Of a stretch of DNA of 8,363 nt, positions 1 through 5,508 are shown piece after piece. Source of the stretch: an uncultured bacterium. GTDB lineage: Bacteria; Bacteroidota; Bacteroidia; Bacteroidales; CAIWKO01. Positions within the stretch are counted from its first letter, which is position 1, and each line of letters starts with the position of its first letter. The notes beneath the pieces are model-generated. The model was not told the origin of the DNA. It was given only the letters and a program-made list of their open reading frames with translations, and made no database searches. Location: positions 1-8,363 of the forward strand of contig CAIWVT010000533.1 of assembly GCA_903916135.1 (NCBI GenBank), written 5' to 3'. The translations under genes and the position numbers were made by a program.

Positions 1-813
1 AATATATTTTTTCTTTTTATTCTCGTCAATCAATTATTAATTCTGAAAAATAATAATGAGTTGTACTTTGGCGGAGCGAATAATTTTATAGATAACACTT
101 TGACTATTTTGATTTATCGTTCTATTTATTTTAGTTATTATGGAGCCCAATTCTGGATAAGTATCCGGCAAATAATTATAACTGTCTATTTAATTACAAT
201 TATATACCAAATTTGTAGTAAAGAATATTCACATCTGTCCAGAATAACACTACTGTTATTATTAATGATTTTTGCTTCAATTTTACAGCATTATGTTTTC
301 AATGCTTTATATCCCACTGAAAGAACATCCTTGATATTTATCCCATTATTTGGTCTTTTTATCTATTATTTGTTTCTGGAAATTTATTCCAAACTCGTAA
401 CAAGAAAAATTACAAGAATTGTATTTAATTTATTTATTTTATTGATATTGTGTCTGCCCATAGGATGGCATTTAAAAAACAATTTGAATTTAAAATACAG
501 TAAAGATTGGAAACAGGATGCATACACTAAGGACGTTATGAAAATAATTATCGAAAGTCATAACAAAGACATTTACAAATCGAAAAAAATATCTATATCA
601 AATACTTGGTTTTTTGAACCGTCAATGAATTATTATCGTGATTTATATTCAATGGATTACATCAATTCGGCTAATCGTAATGGCATTGACAGCAGCACCG
701 ATTTTATTTATTGTATAATGGAAGAAAAAGAAAAGCTAAAAGCTGAAGATCACTATAGTATTATAAGGGATTATAAAGATGCAGAATCTATATTGATGAA
801 GAAAGTAAACTGA
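1..813 (+). CDS. Integral membrane protein, GT-C/GT39-like (3' part only)
   Basis: The frame is open from base 1 to the TGA at 811-813 (270 residues visible), so the gene starts upstream; the TTG at 61 is internal and is not a convincing start. The visible part has hydrophobic segments at about residues 2-16, 56-73, 82-101, 110-127 and 139-156, then a soluble tail of about 110 residues. A Pro-Thr-Glu-Arg-Thr stretch (residues 105-109) precedes the fourth segment. The tail has a Trp-Lys-Gln-Asp-Ala-Tyr-Thr-Lys element (about 170-177) and a Trp-Phe-Phe-Glu-Pro element. I recall this arrangement from poorly characterised Bacteroidetes membrane proteins annotated as glycosyltransferase family 39-like, which would move sugars from lipid-linked donors on the periplasmic side. 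The N-terminal half, where the catalytic Asp residues of GT-C enzymes lie, is outside the window, so enzymatic activity is inferred. DNA is very AT-rich (about 28% GC in a sampled line). Confidence 0.6.
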   Translation, partial: NIFFLFILVNQLLILKNNNELYFGGANNFIDNTLTILIYRSIYFSYYGAQFWISIRQIIITVYLITIIYQICSKEYSHLSRITLLLLLMIFASILQHYVFNALYPTERTSLIFIPLFGLFIYYLFLEIYSKLVTRKITRIVFNLFILLILCLPIGWHLKNNLNLKYSKDWKQDAYTKDVMKIIIESHNKDIYKSKKISISNTWFFEPSMNYYRDLYSMDYINSANRNGIDSSTDFIYCIMEEKEKLKAEDHYSIIRDYKDAESILMKKVN

Positions 814-960
814 AATTAACACGCGGACAAAAAACGTTGGGGTTTAAGTGGTTTGCACCTGTGTTGCTCGCTGCCAAAGTTCTCATCCGTTGATGGTTTT
901 GCAATTCCCGTCGGAAATATCAAAAAAGGCTGTGCCTTTTAAAAAGATTTTTTACACCTC
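814..960. other. Unexplained GC-richer non-coding stretch
   Basis: This stretch lies between the membrane-protein stop and the terminator. Its first ~110 bases have visibly higher GC than the gene upstream (about half G+C by eye). A 27-codon run without stops is readable at 810-890 in another frame (ending Lys-Val-Leu-Ile-Arg, stop 891-893), but it has no ATG and overlaps the end of the upstream gene. I see no recognisable protein, tRNA or other RNA. It may be a degraded remnant of a gene or of an intergenic repeat; nothing here decides which. Confidence 0.3.
922..940 (-). terminator. Small hairpin, possible second terminator
   Basis: AAAAGGC (924-930) pairs perfectly with GCCTTTT (934-940) around a 3-base loop. 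Read on the minus strand, the descending arm runs into six T residues (complement of 922-927), as expected for a weak intrinsic terminator lying behind the stronger one at 973-1005. On the plus strand it is followed by AAAAAG before a T6 run at 948-953, which fits termination less well. The core GGC/GCC with A/T flanks resembles the core of the neighbouring terminator. Confidence 0.35.
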
Positions 961-972
961 ACGATAAAAAAG

Positions 973-1005
973 AAAAGGCTTGCTTCACAAAGAGGCAAGC
1001 CTTTT
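973..1005. terminator. Intrinsic terminator, probably bidirectional
   Basis: A perfect 11-bp stem, AAAAGGCTTGC (973-983) with GCAAGCCTTTT (995-1005), encloses an 11-base loop. The plus strand continues with a T-run (1002-1006). The minus strand has TTTTCTTTTTT complementary to the A-rich bases 966-976. It lies 18 bp beyond the stop of the minus-strand barrel gene and is well placed to end that transcript. It could also stop transcription coming from the membrane-protein gene on the left. Confidence 0.85.
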
Positions 1006-1023
1006 TCATAGTAAACTCACCCC

Positions 1024-1857
1024 CTAAAACATCGCCTTCGATTTCTTCGCTATATTAAATAAGTATCCCACCGAAAAATCAATAGACGACAAAGCATCGT
1101 GTTTATAGATTTGTGGCGAGCGATAGTTCATCAAACCGCGCGAATAGCGAACTCCCACTGTGAAATGCTTGTCAATATGATAGCTAAGGTCGGCAATGAT
1201 GCCAACATCAAGCATTTTGATTTGTTTGTCGCCTTTGGTGTCGTTGGTTACGGGAGAGGTATAGCCTGGGAAAAATGTGCCGACAAGCAGGGTATAGTAG
1301 GGGATGCTGTCCAGTCCGGTCAAGGTTTCGATGATAGGCACATGTTGCGTAAGTTCGTCGGTCGTTTTGTTGGCGATTTGAAAAGCCACGTAGGGTCCGG
1401 CAGACACATAGAGCGACTTATAGTTGAAACAGGCTAAAATCGGAATTTTGATGTACGAAAGATTCACCACTGCACGGTGGTTGTTGTAAACATTGTCGTT
1501 CACAAATTGATTGATGCCGCTCAAAGAATCTAATATGCTGCCGATATCAATTCCCATCAACGACAACAGCGGACTGTTGCTCAAGGTTTGAATAAAAGAA
1601 GTGGTGTTTTGCAACTGATAGGTTCTTTTTTGAGAAGCATAAAGCAGTTCTGCCGAAACCGAGAACCAATCATTAATCTTAAAGTTGACCGTGCCACCAA
1701 AATGATAGCCCAAACTAAAGAGATTGCCTTTGAGTGTATCTTTTTCGAGCGACAACACACTCAATCCGGCTTTAGCACCGACACTTAGATTTTGGCTATA
1801 CACACTTAGGCTAAACGAAAGTGTCAAAAAGACAATAACAACATAGAGTTTTTTCAT
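1024..1857 (-). CDS. PorT-like outer-membrane beta-barrel protein
   Basis: 277 residues starting at the ATG complementary to 1855-1857. The N-terminus is a classical Sec signal peptide: Met-Lys-Lys, a hydrophobic core, and a likely cut after Val-Tyr-Ser (residue 21) before Gln22. The mature part looks like the Bacteroidetes outer-membrane barrel family PF13568 (PorT-like). It opens with a Gly-rich strand (26-34), has a Gly-Gly strand near 54, an amphipathic strand SAELLYASQKR (68-78), an Ile-Lys-Ile-Pro strand (136-139) and a Gly-Pro-Tyr strand (154-156), and ends with alternating strands and a terminal Phe. Residues 80-128 and 161-213 are longer inserts that are probably external loops. No ligand or partner can be inferred. 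The gene stands alone between its own promoter and a strong terminator, against the direction of the nusB group. Two sampled lines give about 47% GC, against 25-28% in sampled lines of flanking genes; this explains the long antisense open frames and may mean a different history. Confidence 0.85.
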   Translation of the reverse strand: MKKLYVVIVFLTLSFSLSVYSQNLSVGAKAGLSVLSLEKDTLKGNLFSLGYHFGGTVNFKINDWFSVSAELLYASQKRTYQLQNTTSFIQTLSNSPLLSLMGIDIGSILDSLSGINQFVNDNVYNNHRAVVNLSYIKIPILACFNYKSLYVSAGPYVAFQIANKTTDELTQHVPIIETLTGLDSIPYYTLLVGTFFPGYTSPVTNDTKGDKQIKMLDVGIIADLSYHIDKHFTVGVRYSRGLMNYRSPQIYKHDALSSIDFSVGYLFNIAKKSKAMF

Positions 1858-1877
1858 GACGTAGAATTTTAGAAATA

Positions 1878-1910
1878 CAAAAATACATATTACAAGCGAT
1901 TTCTTGGCAA
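1878..1910 (-). promoter_or_regulatory. Candidate promoter of the barrel gene
   Basis: On the minus strand TATTTTTG (complement of 1878-1885) matches the Bacteroidetes -7 consensus TAnnTTTG. A TTG (complement of 1908-1910) lies 22 bp upstream, within the usual range for the -33 element. It is about 20 bp before the start codon. A second -7 match, TATATTTG (complement of 1920-1927), lies further upstream without a clear -33 partner. Confidence 0.5.
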
Positions 1911-1967
1911 TTTTTCTAACAAATATATTTAATGAAAGAAATACGGCTAAGATTCGAGAAAAATGTT

Positions 1968-1975
1968 TACTTTTG
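1968..1975 (+). promoter_or_regulatory. Candidate -7 element for the nusB operon
   Basis: TACTTTTG is a full match to the Bacteroidetes -7 element TAnnTTTG, 35 bp before the nusB ATG. I see no TTG or TTTG at the expected -33 distance, so only the -7 part is supported. Confidence 0.45.
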
Positions 1976-2010
1976 CACCAATTACAAACAACGACCGAAT
2001 TTAATTATTG

Positions 2011-2967
2011 ATGATTACCCGCAGAATACTAAGAATAAAGGTGATGCAAGCCCTTTATGCGTTCTTTCAATCCGATGCCGAGCGAGTTGATATTGCTGAA
2101 AAGAATCTATTGAAGACCATTTATGCAATCTATGATTTGTATATCTATCAACTTTCCTATTTATTTGAAATTGTTGATTTTGGGCGCGAAAACATAGAAA
2201 ACTCTAAAAACAAATACTTTCCTTCTGCTCAAGAAGCCAATCCAAGCACAAATTTTATTAATAACTCCATTATCCTCCAACTTGAAGATAATCCTGATTA
2301 TACGCGCAAGCGCGATGCCTTAAAAATTAATTGGGCAGACCAAAAAGATATGATACGTCGCAGCTATTTGCAATTGAAAGATGCTGATTTCTTTAAAAAA
2401 TATTTGAATTTAGAAACGACTTCCATTGATAGCGATTTAATAGTTTTGGAAGATATTCTGGAGCAAATTGCCGAAAACGAAGAACTTCAACAATATTTTG
2501 AAGAGAAGAACGTTTTTTGGGCAGATGACTTTGATGTAGCATGTTTTATGGTACTGAAAACCTTTCGGCAAATTAAAAATTCCAATGATGGAATTGATTT
2601 TTTGCCCAAACTTTTTGGCAGCAAAGAAGATGCCGAGAAAGAGGATGTAAAATTTATTTCGAATCTTTTTTGTAAAACAATAATTCACAATGCAGATTTC
2701 GACGATATGATTGAATCTAAAGTTGATAATTGGGAGATTGAGCGTATTGCGCTTATGGATACAATCTTATTGAAGATGGCGTTGACCGAATTTATTGATT
2801 TTCCAAGCATACCCACCAAAGTAACCATCAACGAATATATTGACATATCAAAAATGTATAGCACACCCAAAAGCAAAGTATTTATTAATGGTGTGTTGGA
2901 TAAATTGCTTTTTGAATTGCTCGATAAAAAGAAAATCAAAAAAACGGGTAGGGGACTGATTGGATAA
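2011..2967 (+). CDS. nusB: Transcription antitermination factor NusB, long Bacteroidetes form
   Basis: 318 residues from ATG 2011. A TTG directly before it (2008) would add one residue, but the Met-Ile-Thr-Arg-Arg-Ile-Leu-Arg start fits Bacteroidetes NusB proteins better. The C-terminal ~95 residues carry the NusB fold signature: Trp241, then IERIALMD (243-250), ILLKMALTE (252-260), a Val-Thr-Ile-Asn-Glu motif (271-275), and Phe-Ile-Asn-Gly-Val-Leu-Asp (291-297). NusB binds NusE (ribosomal protein S10) and boxA RNA and supports antitermination, chiefly of rRNA operons. At 318 residues it is more than twice the length of the roughly 140-residue E. coli protein. The extra N-terminal ~200 residues begin with an Arg/Lys-rich helix like the usual NusB start (RRILRIKVMQALYAF), so the extra material appears inserted within or before a divergent repeat of the fold. 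It is the first gene of the plus-strand group. Confidence 0.92.
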   Translation: MITRRILRIKVMQALYAFFQSDAERVDIAEKNLLKTIYAIYDLYIYQLSYLFEIVDFGRENIENSKNKYFPSAQEANPSTNFINNSIILQLEDNPDYTRKRDALKINWADQKDMIRRSYLQLKDADFFKKYLNLETTSIDSDLIVLEDILEQIAENEELQQYFEEKNVFWADDFDVACFMVLKTFRQIKNSNDGIDFLPKLFGSKEDAEKEDVKFISNLFCKTIIHNADFDDMIESKVDNWEIERIALMDTILLKMALTEFIDFPSIPTKVTINEYIDISKMYSTPKSKVFINGVLDKLLFELLDKKKIKKTGRGLIG

Positions 2968-2977
2968 ATAATAAATA

Positions 2978-3006
2978 ACCTGCCTGACAGCGTAACGCAG
3001 GCAGGT
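2978..3006. repeat. Perfect 9-bp intergenic hairpin, REP-like
   Basis: ACCTGCCTG (2978-2986) and CAGGCAGGT (2998-3006) form a perfect GC-rich stem around an 11-base loop that begins ACAGCG. It starts 10 bp after the nusB stop, in otherwise very AT-rich DNA. There is no T-run after it (the next bases are ATATAATAATATAA), so it is not a typical intrinsic terminator. CCTGCCTG/CAGGCAGG palindromes occur between genes in many Bacteroidetes genomes as far as I recall; a dispersed palindromic repeat is therefore the leading reading. As RNA it could protect the nusB 3' end or weaken read-through into the following genes. Confidence 0.6.
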
Positions 3007-3038
3007 ATATAATAATATAAGGTATAAAATCAAAAAAC

Positions 3039-3046
3039 CAATTTTG
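3039..3046 (+). promoter_or_regulatory. Weak candidate -7 element before the DUF1573 gene
   Basis: CAATTTTG differs at one position from TAnnTTTG and lies 15 bp before the DUF1573 start. There is no convincing -33 partner. It would allow separate transcription of the four genes behind the hairpin, but the support is slight. Confidence 0.2.
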
Positions 3047-3061
3047 TAATAAAAGTAATAA

Positions 3062-3517
3062 ATGAAAAAGCTCATCTATCTTTTGGCTGTCATAGCACTC
3101 TTTTTTTCAGCATGTGGAAACTCTTCAACGTCCTTGAGTTCGGATTTGGTAAATAATCCTAATTCAGCATCGGGCAATGTGGACATGAGCAAATTGCCTG
3201 CTTTTCAATTTAAACAAGAAGAACATGATTTTGGCAAAATCCAACAAGGTGAAAAAGTTTCTTATACCTTTGTATTTAAGAATGTCGGCAAATCCGACTT
3301 AATCATCTCAGATGCAAAAGCAACGTGTGGATGCACCATTGCTGATTATCCTAAAGCACCCGTTAAACCTGGAGCGGAAGGCGATGTAACGGTTTCATTC
3401 AATAGCGAAGGAAAAAAAGGAATTCAAAACAAAACAGTAACTTTAGTGGCTAACACCCAACCCAACACTAAAGTTCTAACCATAAAATCAGAAGTAATTA
3501 TAAACGAAATCAATTAA
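3062..3517 (+). CDS. DUF1573 domain lipoprotein
   Basis: 151 residues. The N-terminus is a lipoprotein signal: Met-Lys-Lys, a hydrophobic core, then Phe-Ser-Ala-Cys with Cys18 as the lipidation site. The residues after Cys18 are Gly-Asn-Ser-Ser, with no acidic cluster of the kind known to send Bacteroidetes lipoproteins to the cell surface, so a periplasm-facing position is more likely. After a Ser/Asn-rich linker (19-45), residues ~48-146 form a DUF1573 domain (PF07610). This is an immunoglobulin-like beta sandwich with the hallmarks His-Asp-Phe-Gly (55-58), Phe-Lys-Asn-Val-Gly (72-76) and the family motif Thr-Cys-Gly-Cys-Thr (Cys89, Cys91). The function of the family is not established. The gene sits 94 bp after nusB, beyond the palindrome, and 11 bp before yajC; the neighbourhood is commonly seen in Bacteroidetes, which suggests an envelope role alongside YajC and YbbR. 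Confidence 0.88.
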   Translation: MKKLIYLLAVIALFFSACGNSSTSLSSDLVNNPNSASGNVDMSKLPAFQFKQEEHDFGKIQQGEKVSYTFVFKNVGKSDLIISDAKATCGCTIADYPKAPVKPGAEGDVTVSFNSEGKKGIQNKTVTLVANTQPNTKVLTIKSEVIINEIN

Positions 3518-3528
3518 AAAAAATTAGT

Positions 3529-3855
3529 ATGAGCTTAATGAATGTTTTATTAATGGGAGGTACAGGTACTGGAACAACAGGTAGCAGCAGCAGTCCTGTA
3601 AGCACAATTGTCATGATGGTATTAATCGTCGTGGTATTTTATTTTTTCTTTATCCGTCCACAATCCAAAAAGAACAAAGAACTGAAGAAATTCAGAGAAA
3701 GTTTGAAAAAAGGCGATAAAGTAATCACGGCAGGTGGCGTACACGGCAAAATTCTTGAAGTAGGCGAAACAACGGTTATCATCGAAACCGAAGGACAAGG
3801 CAAACTGAAACTCGAAAAAATGTCTGTTGCTTCAATTATTCCTAGCGGAGAATAA
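3529..3855 (+). CDS. yajC: Sec translocon accessory protein YajC
   Basis: 108 residues, the usual size for YajC. A short Gly/Thr/Ser-rich N-terminus (10-22) precedes one membrane segment (about 24-42). The family signature follows at once: Phe-Phe-Phe-Ile-Arg-Pro-Gln (39-45), then the basic helix with Lys-Lys-Asn-Lys-Glu (47-51), and the cytoplasmic domain with Lys-Lys-Gly-Asp-Lys-Val-Ile-Thr-Ala-Gly-Gly (60-70) and Gly73. YajC joins SecD and SecF in the inner-membrane holotranslocon, and its own contribution to export is modest. secDF is not in this window. ATG 3529 is 11 bp after the DUF1573 stop; a second in-frame ATG at 3538 would shorten the protein by three residues and cannot be excluded. 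Base use matches the rest of the group. Confidence 0.95.
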   Translation: MSLMNVLLMGGTGTGTTGSSSSPVSTIVMMVLIVVVFYFFFIRPQSKKNKELKKFRESLKKGDKVITAGGVHGKILEVGETTVIIETEGQGKLKLEKMSVASIIPSGE

Positions 3856-3890
3856 TTCCGCAGGTCAATTTTAATTTAAAATATAACAAC

Positions 3891-4892
3891 TTGACATCAG
3901 GAAATACCAACGTTACTCTTGATGAACAAAAAACAAAACATAAGCTCAACAATCAACGGCTTATAGTTTTTTTTATATGCTTAATGATATCAGCCATACT
4001 ATGGATGATGATTAGGCTTTCAAGAGATTATACAGAATTAGAACGCTTTTCCATCTCCTACAAAGGGCTGCAAAGCGATAAAATACTGTTGCCGGCAACG
4101 GACACTGTCTTTTATGTCAATATCCAAACCAACGGATATAATATTCTATTTGATAAATTATTTCCCGATAAACATCAATTTGAAATAGACATTTCGCAGT
4201 ACGTTCCCAAATTGGTGGGGAATTACTTTGAAATCAACATTGAAACCGGCACGCTACACACTGCTTTGAGTTATTATTTCAAAGCAAATGAAAAGATAAT
4301 TTCGGTCTTGCCTGTCAATCTAAAAATCATGCTCGAAAAAGCATACACTAAGAAAGTACCGGTGGTTTTGGATGCAGAAATTTCCTATGCAAAGCAATTC
4401 AACTTAAATAAGAAGATTTATTACGAGCCTGATTCAATATATATAACGGGCAATGAGCAACAGTTGAAATCAATTTCTTCTGTTACCACCGAAAAGAAAT
4501 ATCTTAAAGATTTATCGGCAAATACTATTGTAAGTTTAAAACTTTTAAACAAATTCAGTAACCTTAACATCCGATACTCCACCGACAATGTTAAATTATT
4601 CATCCCTGTAACCCAATATACCGAAGAGTTTTTTGAAATCCCTGTGTTGATTGATTCTTTAAAGGATGATGCAAAAATAAGTGTTATTCCAGAAAAGGTG
4701 AGAATTTATTTCTATGTGAATGTTCCAGATTTTCCTAATCTAAAAGTAGATTCTTTTTCCACAGCCATAAGTGCTTTTGATATTTTAAATTCCAAGAACA
4801 ATCTAGCAAAAGTTTATCTTAAACATGCGCCATATTTTGTAAAAGTGCAGCGCATCGAACCAGAATTTGTGGAATTTGTGAAACATAAGTGA
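3891..4892 (+). CDS. YbbR-like membrane-anchored protein
   Basis: 333 residues if started at TTG 3891. No ATG lies in frame between the yajC stop and the membrane segment, so a TTG (or other non-ATG) start must be used; the exact position is uncertain. A basic N-terminus (KTKHK, 14-18) precedes one membrane helix (about 24-42), and the rest should lie outside the cytoplasm. Residues ~154-220 are a clear YbbR repeat: Lys-Lys-Val-Pro-Val (154-158), a Tyr-Glu-Pro-Asp-Ser-Ile-Tyr-Ile-Thr-Gly core (178-187), then Leu-Lys-Asp-Leu (205-208). Residues ~60-148 and ~248-330 look like weaker repeats of the same beta-rich fold. In Firmicutes the YbbR protein CdaR modulates the membrane cyclic-di-AMP synthase CdaA. 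No cyclase gene is next to this one, so that role should not be assumed. It overlaps coaE by one base. Confidence 0.85.
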   Translation: MTSGNTNVTLDEQKTKHKLNNQRLIVFFICLMISAILWMMIRLSRDYTELERFSISYKGLQSDKILLPATDTVFYVNIQTNGYNILFDKLFPDKHQFEIDISQYVPKLVGNYFEINIETGTLHTALSYYFKANEKIISVLPVNLKIMLEKAYTKKVPVVLDAEISYAKQFNLNKKIYYEPDSIYITGNEQQLKSISSVTTEKKYLKDLSANTIVSLKLLNKFSNLNIRYSTDNVKLFIPVTQYTEEFFEIPVLIDSLKDDAKISVIPEKVRIYFYVNVPDFPNLKVDSFSTAISAFDILNSKNNLAKVYLKHAPYFVKVQRIEPEFVEFVKHK

Positions 4893-5473
4893 TGAAGAGA
4901 GTAGGATTAACCGGCGGTATAGGTAGTGGTAAATCATTAGTATCCCAAGTATTTTCGGAGTTAGGCGTAGCTGTTTTCAATGCGGACCGGCAAGCAAAAA
5001 AGGCATACTCAGATATTCGCACCTTAACAAAGGTTCGAAACATATTCGGAGATTCAGTTTTTGATGCACACGCGCTTAACTTCCAAAAACTATCAAAAAT
5101 CGTCTTTTCAAACAAGGACTTACTTGAGAAACTAAATGCTATTATTCATCCATTCACCTTGAAACTATACAATGAATGGTTAGAAACTCATGTTAATGAT
5201 ACCTATACTATAATGGAAGCAGCAATTATTTTTGAAGCGAATATTCAAAACATGTTTGATACAATAATTTGCGTAAATGCGCCCGAGGATATTTGTGTTG
5301 AAAGAGTTATGCACAGAGATTTTGTGTCAGAAGAAGAAGTTAAGCAACGGATACGAAATCAAATACCAATAGCAATCAAAATCAAGAAATCAGATTTCAC
5401 GATAATGAATGATGATAAATCATTAATCCTGCCACAGGTACTCGCGATTCACAATACTTTAATGTTGAAATAA
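4892..5473 (+). CDS. coaE: Dephospho-CoA kinase
   Basis: 193 residues, the usual size. CoaE phosphorylates the 3'-hydroxyl of the ribose of dephospho-CoA with ATP, the last step in coenzyme A synthesis in the cytoplasm. The P-loop Gly-Gly-Ile-Gly-Ser-Gly-Lys-Ser is at residues 8-15. Further family marks are Ala-Asp-Arg (31-33) at the substrate site, Ile-His-Pro (85-87), the Glu-Ala-Ala-Ile-Ile-Phe-Glu lid-side motif (109-115), and the arginine-rich end of the lid (Arg138, Arg142, Arg153, Arg155). Position 30 is Asn where E. coli has the first Asp of its Asp-Ala-Asp motif; variation there is, as I recall, common in Bacteroidetes. ATG 4892 shares its A with the ybbR TGA stop (4890-4892), which points to translational coupling; GTG 4889 is a less likely start. 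It ends the plus-strand group. Confidence 0.95.
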   Translation: MKRVGLTGGIGSGKSLVSQVFSELGVAVFNADRQAKKAYSDIRTLTKVRNIFGDSVFDAHALNFQKLSKIVFSNKDLLEKLNAIIHPFTLKLYNEWLETHVNDTYTIMEAAIIFEANIQNMFDTIICVNAPEDICVERVMHRDFVSEEEVKQRIRNQIPIAIKIKKSDFTIMNDDKSLILPQVLAIHNTLMLK

Positions 5474-5508
5474 AGCAATTAAACTCCCCGTTAAGCCTGT
5501 CCCAATGA

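Noticed and set aside
814..930. Integron attC site
   Set aside because: GTTGGGG at 836-842 does not fit GTTRRRY at its last base, and no paired inverse core site at a suitable distance was found.
1099..1437. 112-codon open frame on the plus strand inside the barrel gene
   Set aside because: It is antisense to a clear outer-membrane barrel gene, has no recognisable domain, and is explained by the higher GC of that gene.
2978..3006. Intrinsic terminator of nusB
   Set aside because: The stem is strong but is followed by ATATAATAATATAA and not a T-run, so it is listed as a repeat-like hairpin.
2437..3075. Three minus-strand open frames opposite nusB and the start of the DUF1573 gene
   Set aside because: They are shadows of well-supported plus-strand genes, overlap one another and have no family features.
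4421..5115. Minus-strand open frames opposite the ybbR and coaE genes
   Set aside because: Both lie opposite clearly conserved proteins and show no signal or motif of their own.
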